Shown here piece by piece: positions 26,226-34,625 of a stretch of 64,000 nt of DNA. Every line of letters begins with the position of its first letter. The stretch's first letter is position 1. Below the pieces are notes generated by a model. It saw nothing but the letters and a program-made list of their open reading frames with translations, had not been told where the DNA came from and did no database searches. The translations under genes and the position numbers were made by a program. Origin of the DNA: Labrys sp. WJW (GTDB lineage: Bacteria > Pseudomonadota > Alphaproteobacteria > Rhizobiales > Labraceae); NCBI RefSeq assembly GCF_001676615.1, contig NZ_LYXZ01000001.1:310001-374000 (forward strand), given 5' to 3'.

Positions 26226-27044
26226 ATGAACCGCATGGATGGAAAGATCTGCGTCGTGACCGGCTCGACGCAGGGGCTGGGGGCCGCGATCGCGCATGAG
26301 CTTGCTGCCGCGGGAGCTGCCGGCCTGGTCACGCTTGGCCGCAATGCCGCCAAGGGGCAGGCGGTGGCCGATGAGATCAGGGCGCGGACCGGCGTTGCCG
26401 TTCACTTCGTCAAGGCCGATGTCGCCGATGTCGGGCAGTGCAGGCACGCCATTGCCGAAGCCGACCGCGTCCATGGCCGGGTGGATGTCCTCGTGAACGC
26501 CGCCGCCTGCACCGATCGCGGCACGATCCTCGATACCTCGCCCGAGTTGTTCGACCAGCTCTTTGCCACCAATGTCCGCGGCCCCTACTTCCTGATGCAG
26601 GAGGCGATGAAGCTGATGATCCGCGACGGCATTGCGGGATCTGTCTGCAATATCGGCTCGATTTCCGAACATGCTGGACAGCCTTTCATCAACGCCTATT
26701 GCGCCTCCAAGGGTGCCCTGGCGACGCTGACCCGCAATACGGCCTTCTCGGTGATGAAGAACCGTATCCGCGTGAACCAGCTCAATGTCGGCTGGATGTC
26801 GTCCGATCATGAACGCGAGCTGCAGGCGGCCTCCACCGGCGATCCCGACTGGGAGGCCAAGGCCGCGGCGGCACTGCCTTTCGGCCGGCTCGTCGATCCC
26901 GCCGAGGCGGCCAGGGCCGTCAATTTCATCGTCTCCGATGATGCCGGGCTGATGACGGGCGCCGTGATCAACTACGACCAGACGGTGTGGGGCGGAGCGG
27001 CCGGCATGATGCCGGTCCCCACCGAAGCCCTTTCCCTGGCCTGA
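26226..27044 (+). CDS. Short-chain dehydrogenase/reductase
   Basis: 272 residues with the NAD(P) loop TGSTQGLGAA (12-21), NAA at 91-93 and the catalytic set Ser145, Tyr158 and Lys162. Its start is four bases after the iolE stop and it is the last gene of the iolD transcript. It probably oxidises or reduces a ring hydroxyl of an inositol-type intermediate. The long C-terminal tail ending WGGAAGMM is unusual but compatible with the family. Confidence 0.87.
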   Translation: MNRMDGKICVVTGSTQGLGAAIAHELAAAGAAGLVTLGRNAAKGQAVADEIRARTGVAVHFVKADVADVGQCRHAIAEADRVHGRVDVLVNAAACTDRGTILDTSPELFDQLFATNVRGPYFLMQEAMKLMIRDGIAGSVCNIGSISEHAGQPFINAYCASKGALATLTRNTAFSVMKNRIRVNQLNVGWMSSDHERELQAASTGDPDWEAKAAAALPFGRLVDPAEAARAVNFIVSDDAGLMTGAVINYDQTVWGGAAGMMPVPTEALSLA

Positions 27045-27074
27045 TCGCCTTGGCCAAGGGCATCCTGGCGACCG

Positions 27075-27104
27075 GAAGCGGCCTTTGACGGGCCGCTTCT
27101 TCTC
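27075..27104. terminator. Hairpin terminator between convergent units
   Basis: GAAGCGGCC (27075-27083) and GGCCGCTTC (27091-27099) form a perfect nine-pair stem followed by TTCTC. It lies between the SDR stop (27044) and the RpiR stop (27118) and can serve both strands. Confidence 0.65.
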
Positions 27105-27117
27105 GAATGCACTCGTT

Positions 27118-27987
27118 CTAAGGCTGCGTGACGATCGGGATGCGGGGATCGGGAGCCTTCTGCAGGCGTGCCGCCAGCGCCGCCGTCAGGGACTGCGCCA
27201 GGCACATCGGGGCCGCCAGGGACCGTGAAAACGTATACTGATGCTCGGGCACTGCGAACAGCACGGTTGCATTCTTGGCGAGGGGCGAAAGGGTCGAGTC
27301 CGTTATCGCCAGGATCGGCAGCTTCCGGGCCGCCGCCTGCTCGACGATATTGACGACTTCGGTCGCATAAAACCGGAAAGAGACGGCAAAGAGCAGATCC
27401 GTGGGCCGCATGGTGCCGGCGATATGGGTGGAAAGGCCGCCGCTCGCATCGAGGAGAACGGTGCGCTTTCCCAGCATGGTCAGGATGTAGCGGGTGAGAT
27501 CGACGATCGGCGCCGAGCGAAGCTGGCCGACCAGATAGATGGTGTCGGCCTTCTCCATCAGGTCGACGGCCTTTTCGATGGTCTCTCCCATCGTCAGGTT
27601 CAGCAGTTCCTGCAAGGCGTCGATGTCGCGCAGGACCAGATCGTGCAGGAAGCCCCAGCCGCCGACATTCTCCCGGTCGCTCAGCTCCGACTCCAGGGCC
27701 TTGATTCTGGCCTGGAAGCCAGGGGCGGCCGTCGACAGCCGTCGCTGGAAGACCGCTTGTACTTCCTTGAAGCCCTTGTAGCCCAGCATCTGGGCAAAAC
27801 GCACGAAACTGGAGGCATGAATGCCGCAGGTATCCGCGATGGCGTTGAGGGACATCACCGCGACATCATTGGGATTCTGGGTCAGGTAAACGGCTATATT
27901 CTGATAGGCCTTGCTCATCCCGTCATATTTGTCGTGGATGACCCGAATTAGGTCCTCATAGTCTTGCGGGACACTGTCGGCGCCCAT
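27118..27987 (-). CDS. MurR/RpiR-family regulator (IolR-like)
   Basis: 289 residues. The N-terminal HTH_6 domain (IAVYLTQNPNDVAVMSLNAIADTCGIHASSFVRFAQMLGYKGF) is followed by a SIS sugar-phosphate-binding domain (IYLVGQLRSAPIVDLTRYIL). The ATG at 27987 has AGAAGGA seven bases upstream; the longer reading begins with TTG. It lies within the inositol cluster, and TTGCAA-N6-TTGCAA sites stand before three of its operons. RpiR-type IolR proteins bind similar inverted repeats in other alphaproteobacteria. No clear copy of the site precedes its own gene. Confidence 0.88.
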   Translation of the reverse strand: MGADSVPQDYEDLIRVIHDKYDGMSKAYQNIAVYLTQNPNDVAVMSLNAIADTCGIHASSFVRFAQMLGYKGFKEVQAVFQRRLSTAAPGFQARIKALESELSDRENVGGWGFLHDLVLRDIDALQELLNLTMGETIEKAVDLMEKADTIYLVGQLRSAPIVDLTRYILTMLGKRTVLLDASGGLSTHIAGTMRPTDLLFAVSFRFYATEVVNIVEQAAARKLPILAITDSTLSPLAKNATVLFAVPEHQYTFSRSLAAPMCLAQSLTAALAARLQKAPDPRIPIVTQP

Positions 27988-28055
27988 GAATATGTCCTTC
28001 TCCAATCACCGGCAGCTTGGGAATATGCCGTATACAGATCGCGCTTTATCATAGG

Positions 28056-28085
28056 TATGCCGCGCAGCGTTAGCCACGCGGCATA
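28056..28085 (-). terminator. Hairpin after inositol ABC operon
   Basis: TATGCCGCG and CGCGGCATA form a nine-pair stem with a 12-base loop, between the binding-protein stop (28158) and the RpiR start. There is no T-run. It could also be an operator of the regulator gene. Confidence 0.4.
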
Positions 28086-28157
28086 TCTGGACCTGCCCGC
28101 AGGGTGGCCCGGAAGACCGATGGGCCCTTGCAGGCTGCATGGAACGGCTTGGCGTCG

Positions 28158-29174
28158 TCAGTTGCCGCCGCCGATGCAGGTGGCGACGTTATCGGGCGTG
28201 CAGACGTCCAGGCCGGTATAGCTGGGATCCTTGGGCGGGGCCTTGCCGTCCTTGATGTCCTTGAGGAAATACATGGCCTTGTAGCCCATCTCGAAGGGAC
28301 GCTGGCCGACATTGCCGGAAGCCAGGCCTTCCTTGAGAAGGTCGATCTGCACGGGCAGCGTATCGGCAACCACCAAAGCGAGGGCGCCGGACGCGATCTT
28401 GCTCTTATATTTGGTCGCCACCTGCCGATAAGCGTCGGGCAGGAATTCCGGGAAGCCGCCGGTCGGGATGAAAGCGTCGAGATCGGGATATTTGCCGAGC
28501 GTGTCTTCGAGCTGCTGCACCGATTTCGGGAAATCGTCATCGGTATAGAGCGGGCACCCGTCGACTTCCGTCCAGCCATTCTGGCCGGTCAGTCGATCGC
28601 CCGGGGACTGGGCGCTCGGCTTGCCGGCAAGGGTGTCGCGAATTCCCTGCATGCGTTCATTGTGGTTGGCGGCTGCCGCACCACCGGACTGGATGCAGAT
28701 CTTGCCACCCTTCGGCTTGATCTTCATGGCAATCTTGGCGAGGTTCACGCCGATCTCGTAATTATGCGTGCCGACATAGGCGACACGTTCGCCCTTGGCA
28801 TCTGGAAGCAGATCGGAGTCCCAGGTCAGCACCGGGATCTTGGCCCCGGCCGCGCCCTGCAGCGCCGCGGCGATCGCCGGTGCATTGGCGACCGAGACGG
28901 CGATGCCATCGACGCCCTTGGTGATGAGGTCCTGCACCATCTGTGCCTGTTCATCGCCACCGCCATGTTCGCCCGGGCCGACATAGAGGCATTCGATGGC
29001 GCCGTTGAGTTCCTTTTCCGCCTTCTTGCAGCCGGCCTGAGCCTGGTCGAAGAAGGGATTGTTGGTGTTCTTGGGGACGAGCGCGAAGGTCAGCTTGTCG
29101 GCGGCATGGGCGCCGCCGGCCGTCGCAGCAAGACCAACGGCGAGGGCCGCCGAGGTCAGCAGGTATTTGAGCAT
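28158..29174 (-). CDS. Inositol/sugar ABC transporter, substrate-binding protein
   Basis: 338 residues with a signal peptide (LKYLLTSAALAVGLAATAGGAHA). The ribose-type binding fold shows LTFALVPKNTNNPFFDQAQAGC and the later GLDV. Cysteines at the mature surface (AGCKKAE, ECLY, CIGGGN) may form disulfides. It is last in the ATPase-permease-binding protein transcript. Its placement between RpiR and dehydrogenases points to inositol or an inositol derivative. Confidence 0.87.
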   Translation of the reverse strand: MLKYLLTSAALAVGLAATAGGAHAADKLTFALVPKNTNNPFFDQAQAGCKKAEKELNGAIECLYVGPGEHGGGDEQAQMVQDLITKGVDGIAVSVANAPAIAAALQGAAGAKIPVLTWDSDLLPDAKGERVAYVGTHNYEIGVNLAKIAMKIKPKGGKICIQSGGAAAANHNERMQGIRDTLAGKPSAQSPGDRLTGQNGWTEVDGCPLYTDDDFPKSVQQLEDTLGKYPDLDAFIPTGGFPEFLPDAYRQVATKYKSKIASGALALVVADTLPVQIDLLKEGLASGNVGQRPFEMGYKAMYFLKDIKDGKAPPKDPSYTGLDVCTPDNVATCIGGGN

Positions 29175-29254
29175 AGTCTCCTCCGGATGTTGTGCCCTCC
29201 GGGGCGTGTCGTCGACATGCCCTTGGGGCGTTCACACGATGCCGGTTCGACCGG

Positions 29255-30295
29255 TCATTCGCGTCTCTTGCCGCGGATCCGCTCGAGCAGGACCGCGAGA
29301 ACCAGGAAGCTGCCGACGAAGACGCCCTGCCAGTTGGAATCGACGCCGGCCATGAGCAGGGAATTGCGGATCACTTCGAGCAGGGCTGAGCCGATCAGCG
29401 CTCCGAAAGCACCGCCCTCCCCGCCCATCAGATTGGCGCCGCCGATCACCGTGGAGGCGATGGCGCGCAACTCGTAGCCCGTGCCCAGGGAGTTGATGGC
29501 CGAACCGGCCCAGCCGACACTCAGGATCGCGGCGATGGCACCGCTGACGCCCGAGACGACATAGGCCTGCAGCTTGATGCGCTTGACCGGGACGCCGGTG
29601 AGGTTGGCAGCCTGTTCGTTGCCGCCTATGGCGATCAGATGCCGGCCCCATGTCGTCATGCGCATGACCACGAAGAGCGCGACAGTGAGCACGACCAGCA
29701 CCCAGACGGGATTGGCGATGCCGAAGATCGCGCCGGCGCCGATGGCCTTGAAGGTCGGGCCGCCGGGACCGAAATTGTAGAGCATCTTGTTGCCGGACAG
29801 GACGACGGCGACCGAACGGGCCGCCGAGAGCATGCCGAGCGTGACCACGAAGGGGGACAGGCCGACATAGGCGATGAGCCCGCCATTGACGGCGCCGGCT
29901 ATGCCGCCGGCAACGAGGCCGGACAGCACGGCCGCATACCAGGGATACCCCGCCTCCAGCGTCAATCCGCAGACGACTGCGACCAGGCCCATGATCGAGC
30001 CGACGGACAAATCGATACCGCCGGTGACGATCACGGCGGTGGCACCGAGCGCCATGATGCCGATAAAGGCGAAGTTGCGGGTGATGTTGTAGAAATTATC
30101 CTCGGTGGCAAAGCGCGGCTCGCGGATCGACATCACGACGCAGATGACGAGCAGTGCGACCGTCACCCAAAAGGCCTGGCTGGAGACGAGCGACTGCCAC
30201 AGTGATTTTTCCTTCGTCCCCAGGACCGACTCGATGGAAACATTGGCGGATGCAGGCGCATTGGCCTGCTTGGAATGGTTGGAAGCATCCGTCAT
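29255..30295 (-). CDS. Inositol/sugar ABC transporter, permease
   Basis: 346 residues with eight to ten hydrophobic helices. The BPD_transp_2 signature ALGATAVIVTGGIDLSVGSIMGLVAV is present and matches ribose-type permeases. It begins seven bases after the ATPase and has GAGG upstream. It works with a single-domain ATPase, as in fructose (FrcBCA) and inositol importers. Confidence 0.9.
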   Translation of the reverse strand: MTDASNHSKQANAPASANVSIESVLGTKEKSLWQSLVSSQAFWVTVALLVICVVMSIREPRFATEDNFYNITRNFAFIGIMALGATAVIVTGGIDLSVGSIMGLVAVVCGLTLEAGYPWYAAVLSGLVAGGIAGAVNGGLIAYVGLSPFVVTLGMLSAARSVAVVLSGNKMLYNFGPGGPTFKAIGAGAIFGIANPVWVLVVLTVALFVVMRMTTWGRHLIAIGGNEQAANLTGVPVKRIKLQAYVVSGVSGAIAAILSVGWAGSAINSLGTGYELRAIASTVIGGANLMGGEGGAFGALIGSALLEVIRNSLLMAGVDSNWQGVFVGSFLVLAVLLERIRGKRRE

Positions 30296-30302
30296 CGCAA
30301 CC

Positions 30303-31043
30303 TCACGCTGCCTGGATTGCGCCGGTGATGAGACCCGTAACCTCTTCGGGCGAGGTTGCGGCTATCGGCTTGTCCGCCACTTTGTGGCCGCGCCGCATGA
30401 CGATGACGCGGTCGCAGACCTCGAAGACGTCGGGCATGCGATGGGAAATCAGCACCACCGAAATGCCGGCGTCGCGCAGGCGATGGATCAGCCCGAGGAC
30501 CTCGGCAACCTGCCGCACGCTGATGGCGGCGGTGGGCTCGTCCATCAGCACGATCTTGGCCCGTGACAGGCGCGTGCGTGCAATGGCAACCGCCTGGCGC
30601 TGCCCCCCCGACATCTGTCGGACGAGGTCGCGGGGGCGGGTTTCCGATTTGAGCTCGGCGAAGAGCTCACCCGCCTTCTTGATCATCGCGCCGTGATCGA
30701 GCCAGCGCAAGGGACCCACGCCCTTCTTGATCTCCCGGCCGAGGAATACGTTGGCGGCGGCCGAGAGGTTGTTGCACAAAGCGAGGTCCTGATAGACGAC
30801 CTCGATCCCCTTGGCCCTGGCCTCCACCGGCTTGTGGAAGTGCACCACCTCGTCGTCGAGCCTGATCTCGCCGGAGGTCGGAGGGAAGTTGCCGGCGATC
30901 AGTTTGACCAAGGTGGATTTGCCGGCGCCGTTATCGCCCATCAAGCCGACGATCTCGGCCCTGCCAATCGTCAATTCGACGTCTGTCAATGCCTTGATGG
31001 CGCCGAAGCTCTTTGAGACTGACTTCAGCTGCAGCAATGTCAT
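30303..31043 (-). CDS. Inositol/sugar ABC transporter, ATP-binding protein
   Basis: 246 residues, a single ATPase domain instead of the tandem form of RbsA. Walker [11 protein letters not shown], signature MSGGQRQAVAIA, Walker B VLMDEPTAA and the switch His in LISHRMPDV are intact. The FrcA-like architecture fits the inositol family of importers. It starts the importer transcript, whose promoter region is shared with a divergent Gfo/Idh gene and holds an RpiR site. Confidence 0.9.
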   Translation of the reverse strand: MTLLQLKSVSKSFGAIKALTDVELTIGRAEIVGLMGDNGAGKSTLVKLIAGNFPPTSGEIRLDDEVVHFHKPVEARAKGIEVVYQDLALCNNLSAAANVFLGREIKKGVGPLRWLDHGAMIKKAGELFAELKSETRPRDLVRQMSGGQRQAVAIARTRLSRAKIVLMDEPTAAISVRQVAEVLGLIHRLRDAGISVVLISHRMPDVFEVCDRVIVMRRGHKVADKPIAATSPEEVTGLITGAIQAA

Positions 31044-31406
31044 GCCTCGCTCCCTCTTTCTTTTCTTGTTGCTCTATTCATGACGCATCAGCCGGCAGAT
31101 GCCACCGGAAAAAGGCAGCCGCCCGGGCTGGAAGAGCATCGATTTCATGGGGATCGAAAGATCCGTCGCTCGGCGATCCTGCTGGAAGCAAGGATGCCTT
31201 CGTGACGCCTGGCACGCATTGCGAATTCCCCGTCCTGCTGCAGTTGTTATTATTTTTGCAATTTCTATTTCATTTTCACATTGATTGCAACAATTATTGC
31301 AAACGCAGCGCAGCCGTCAAGAGCAATTGAAATGATAATTGACTGAATTTTATTTTATCAATAATCATTGCGAAAATCGCGCTGACAGGCGCAATGGGAG
31401 GAAGCC
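31044..31406. promoter_or_regulatory. Divergent promoter region, importer and dehydrogenases
   Basis: This 363-base gap lies between the ATPase start and the divergent Gfo/Idh start. From 31240 to 31375 it turns AT-rich. It holds one TTGCAA-N6-TTGCAA site (31285-31302), a single TTGCAA half-site at 31256-31261, and a weaker CAATAATCATTGCG copy at 31359-31372. No gene is present. Confidence 0.6.
31285..31302. promoter_or_regulatory. Predicted RpiR operator, importer/gfo
   Basis: TTGCAA-CAATTA-TTGCAA matches the spacing of the sites at 23291 and 37092. It lies in the gap between the divergent importer and Gfo/Idh transcripts and could repress both. Confidence 0.6.
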
Positions 31407-32600
31407 ATGACAGCCAGGCAATCTCGGAGTGAGGCCTATCCCGCCGCCGATCGTCGTTTGAGGCTCGGCTTCGTTGGCGGCGGGCGCGGTGGCCAGGTCG
31501 GCGCGTGGCACGCCGCCGGCGCGCGTCTCTCCAATCGGTGGGACATCGTCGCAGGAGCCTTGTCGGCCGACCCGGCTACGGCCCGGGCATCGGGCCGGGA
31601 GTGGTTCCTGGCAGACGACCGCATCTATGACGATTATCGCATCATGGCGCGGCACGAAGCCGCCCGCCCGGATGGCATCGATGCGGTTTCGATCTGTACC
31701 CCCAACCACACGCACTACGAGATCGCCCGCGCCTTCCTCGAGGCGGGCGTCAACGTCATCTGCGACAAGCCCCTGACCACGAGCCTGGAAGATGCCAAGG
31801 CCCTGATGACCCTCGAAGGGGATACCGGATTGGTCTTCGGCGTGACTTACGCCTTCGCGTTTCACGCCATGGTACGGCAGGCGCGGCACATGGTCCTCGA
31901 AGGCAGGATCGGGCGGATCCGCCAGGTCCATGTCGAGTATTTCCAGGAATGGTCCTGCCTGGAAGAAATGCCGGCCGGCGGAGAGCTCCCCTGGCGCCAG
32001 GATCCGGCAAGGGTCGGCAAGGCGTCGGCGATCAGCGACATCGGTACGCACGCCTTTCATCTCGCGAGCTATGTCACGGCCGAACCGATCGTCGAGCTGA
32101 GAGCGGATCTGCATGTCTGCGGCCCCGCGCGCGGCCTGGAGGACACAGCCTTCATCAATATCCGCCTTGCCGGCGGCGCCCCCGGTACGCTCCTGGTCAC
32201 GCAGGTCGCGCCCGGCAATTATTGCGCCCTGCGCTTGCGGGTCTATGGCGAGCGCGGCGGCATCGAATGGGATCAGGAAAAGCCCGAATATCTTCGGGTC
32301 AGTTATCTCGGGCAACCGGACGAGGTGATCGTCCGCGGCAAGGAAGGCGCGATGCTGCCTGGCGTTGGGAAAATGTCCACGCTGCCGAGCGGGCATGGCG
32401 AGGCGCTCAGCAATGCCTGGGCCAATCTCTACACCGAATTCGCCGTGGCGATCGAAGCGAGAGCCGCCGGGCATTCATTGCCGGCGGGGATGCTCGAATT
32501 TCCCACTGCGCTGGATGGTGCGCGCGGCGTGAACTTCATTCAGGCCGCGGTGGAATCTCATGAAAAGGGCGGTGTCTGGACGCCGTGCTGGCTGTCCTAG
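31407..32600 (+). CDS. Gfo/Idh/MocA-family oxidoreductase
   Basis: 397 residues. LRLGFVGGGRGGQVGAWHAAG is the nucleotide-binding fold, with CDKPLTTS as the EKP-equivalent (Asp replaces Glu). The long second domain with WSCLEEMPAGGELPWRQDPARVG resembles the dehydrogenase type seen beside inositol and hexuronate genes. The start has GGAGGAAGCC upstream. It is followed after 30 bases by a second member of the same family, so the two may act on successive ring positions or isomers. Confidence 0.88.
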   Translation: MTARQSRSEAYPAADRRLRLGFVGGGRGGQVGAWHAAGARLSNRWDIVAGALSADPATARASGREWFLADDRIYDDYRIMARHEAARPDGIDAVSICTPNHTHYEIARAFLEAGVNVICDKPLTTSLEDAKALMTLEGDTGLVFGVTYAFAFHAMVRQARHMVLEGRIGRIRQVHVEYFQEWSCLEEMPAGGELPWRQDPARVGKASAISDIGTHAFHLASYVTAEPIVELRADLHVCGPARGLEDTAFINIRLAGGAPGTLLVTQVAPGNYCALRLRVYGERGGIEWDQEKPEYLRVSYLGQPDEVIVRGKEGAMLPGVGKMSTLPSGHGEALSNAWANLYTEFAVAIEARAAGHSLPAGMLEFPTALDGARGVNFIQAAVESHEKGGVWTPCWLS

Positions 32601-32630
32601 CGCCCTGCTATCGAAAATCGGGAGGAAGAA

Positions 32631-33632
32631 ATGAGCGTCAAATTGGGGATCGTCGGCGTTGGCGTGATGGGCGCCGATCATGCCCGCACGATCGCATCGC
32701 AGGTGGCCGGCGCCAGCATTCGCAGCATCTACGATGCCAATGCCGAGCGCGCCAGGCAGATTGCCGACGAGGTCGGCGCTACCGATGTTGCCGGCGACCC
32801 TCTCCGTCTCATCGGCGATCCTCAGGTCGATGCCGTGCTGATCGCCTCGCCGGACAGCACCCACAAGGAGCTGTCCCTTGCCTGCATCACGGCCCGCAAG
32901 CCGGTGCTGTGCGAGAAGCCTCTGGCCTCGACCTCGCAGGAATGCCTCGAACTGATCGATGCCGAGACGGCCGCAGGCGTGCGCCTCGTCCAGGTCGGCT
33001 ATATGCGCCGGTTCGACCCATCCTATGCCGCGATGAAGGCCCAGCTCGCGGCGGGCCAGCTCGGCAAGCCGCTGCTGTTTCATTGCATCCATCGCAATGT
33101 CGCCGCGCCACCCTGGTTCGATGGCGGCATGGCCATTGCCAATTCGGCCGTGCACGAATTCGACATCATACGCTGGATGCTTGCCGGCGACCTGACCGCC
33201 ATTTCGGTGTTCCGGCCCGGCAAAGTTTCTACCCAAACGCCCGGCGCGCCCGTCTTTCTGGTGCTGGACGGGCCTGGTGGCACCCTGGCGACCATCGAGG
33301 TCTTCAACGATGCCGCCTATGGCTACGACGTCAGGGGCGAGCTGGTGTGCGAGAAGGGCACGATCGAGCTGCAGCGGCCGGTGCATGCGCTCGTCAACCA
33401 CGCTTTGTCGCAGGGGGCGAGCTATCCGCTGGACTGGCGCCCGCGCTTCCAGGATGCCTACCGCCTGCAGGCGCAGGGATGGATCGACAGCATCAGGAGC
33501 GGCAAGCCCACGGGCGCGAGTGCCTGGGACGGATATGCCGCCACCCTCGTGGCCGAGGCAGGCTTGCGGTCGCTCGGATCCGGGCGTCGGGAAGAGATAT
33601 CCACTACGCCCATGCCCGGCCTCTATGGCTGA
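32631..33632 (+). CDS. Inositol 2-dehydrogenase-like Gfo/Idh enzyme
   Basis: 333 residues, similar in length to IolG. VKLGIVGVGVMGADHART binds NAD, CEKPLAST has the conserved lysine, and GYMRRFDPSYAAMK and HEFDIIRWML are IolG-like, including the catalytic His/Asp pair. GGGAGGAAGAA precedes the ATG. It probably oxidises an inositol. A second IolG-like protein lies at 36065-37072; the two share many motifs. Confidence 0.88.
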   Translation: MSVKLGIVGVGVMGADHARTIASQVAGASIRSIYDANAERARQIADEVGATDVAGDPLRLIGDPQVDAVLIASPDSTHKELSLACITARKPVLCEKPLASTSQECLELIDAETAAGVRLVQVGYMRRFDPSYAAMKAQLAAGQLGKPLLFHCIHRNVAAPPWFDGGMAIANSAVHEFDIIRWMLAGDLTAISVFRPGKVSTQTPGAPVFLVLDGPGGTLATIEVFNDAAYGYDVRGELVCEKGTIELQRPVHALVNHALSQGASYPLDWRPRFQDAYRLQAQGWIDSIRSGKPTGASAWDGYAATLVAEAGLRSLGSGRREEISTTPMPGLYG

Positions 33633-33668
33633 TACCAACTTGCATAGAGCCTCGCTCACCAGCTCTGT

Positions 33669-33751
33669 CGTTGCGAACGAAGCGAAGCAATCCAAGGGCC
33701 GTAGACTTTGTGCCTTCAAGTCCCTGGATTGCTTCGCTTCGCTCGCAATGA
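33669..33751. repeat. Rhizobial palindromic repeat (large hairpin)
   Basis: Arms at 33669-33698 and 33722-33751 are almost perfectly complementary; their core is TTGCGA(A/G)CGAAGCGAAGCAA followed by TCCA. The loop is 23 bases. This sequence family is dispersed through many proteobacterial genomes, especially rhizobia. It lies between the convergent Gfo/Idh and HpcH/HpaI genes and can end transcription from both sides. Confidence 0.75.
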
Positions 33752-33799
33752 GGGGTCAGCCTTTATATGTCCTGGCATGAGGCCTTTGCAGGTTCGCGA

Positions 33800-34615
33800 T
33801 CAATAGGCCGGTTTCACCGCCGGGGACGCCGAGGCCGGCTTGCCATTGAGCTCGCGAAAGCGTGCGACGCTGGCCTGCGCGGCGGCGGCGAGCAGCCTGG
33901 AATCGCCCGACACTGTGGTCATGTCAAAACCCCAGGCGATGGCGCGCGTGGCATAGTCGGGCGTACCGCAATGCAGAGCGGCGATTTTGCCCGATTTCTT
34001 GCATGCCGCGACGATCTTCTGCAGGGCGTCGATCATCTCCGGCTCCTCGCGGTCGAAACCCGGCGCCAGGCGCCCCTGGTGCAGGCTGAAGGTGAGATCG
34101 GCCGGCCCGACATAGATACCGTCCAGTCCGGGCGTGGCGGCGATCGCCTCAAGATTGGCCATGGCCTGGGCGGTTTCGACCATGGCGAAACCGAGGATCT
34201 CGTCATTGGCTTCGGCCGCATAGTTGGCGCCGGCCGAGAAGTTGGCCCGCGTCGGGCCGAAGCTGCGCTGGCCGTGCGGTGGATAGCGGATATAGCTGAC
34301 GAACTCGGCTGCCTGCTCGGCAGTGTTCACCATCGGGCAGATGATGCCATAGGCGCCGGCGTCCAGTGCCTTCATGATGATACCAGGCTCGAGCCAGGGC
34401 ACGCGCGCCATCGGGACGACGCCGGAAGCGCGCATGGCCTGCAACATCGGCAGCAGCGTGGAATAGTCGAGGGCGCCATGCTGTACGTCCACCGTAAGGC
34501 TGTCATAACCCTGCGCGGCCATGATCTCAGCGGTGAACGGGTTTCCGATCGAGAGCCAGCCATTGATGGTGGGCCGCCCTTCGGCCCAGCTCTGCTTCAG
34601 CCTGTTCCTGATCAA
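33800..34615 (-). CDS. HpcH/HpaI-family class II aldolase
   Basis: 271 residues. The likely start is a TTG at 34615, with GAGGAGG six bases upstream; no good ATG is near. Conserved residues are His46 (VQHG), Arg71 (ARVP), Glu147 (MVETA) and Asp173 (GPADL), which bind the divalent metal and a pyruvate-type enolate. Such enzymes cleave 4-hydroxy-2-oxoacids to pyruvate and an aldehyde. It follows the aldehyde dehydrogenase after ten bases, so the aldehyde may be passed on to that enzyme. Confidence 0.88.
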   Translation of the reverse strand: MIRNRLKQSWAEGRPTINGWLSIGNPFTAEIMAAQGYDSLTVDVQHGALDYSTLLPMLQAMRASGVVPMARVPWLEPGIIMKALDAGAYGIICPMVNTAEQAAEFVSYIRYPPHGQRSFGPTRANFSAGANYAAEANDEILGFAMVETAQAMANLEAIAATPGLDGIYVGPADLTFSLHQGRLAPGFDREEPEMIDALQKIVAACKKSGKIAALHCGTPDYATRAIAWGFDMTTVSGDSRLLAAAAQASVARFRELNGKPASASPAVKPAY

Positions 34616-34625
34616 CGGTGCCTCC

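Noticed and set aside
28056..28085. Second copy of an RpiR operator before the regulator gene
   Set aside because: The hairpin arms (TATGCCGCG) do not resemble TTGCAA, so it is listed as a possible terminator only.
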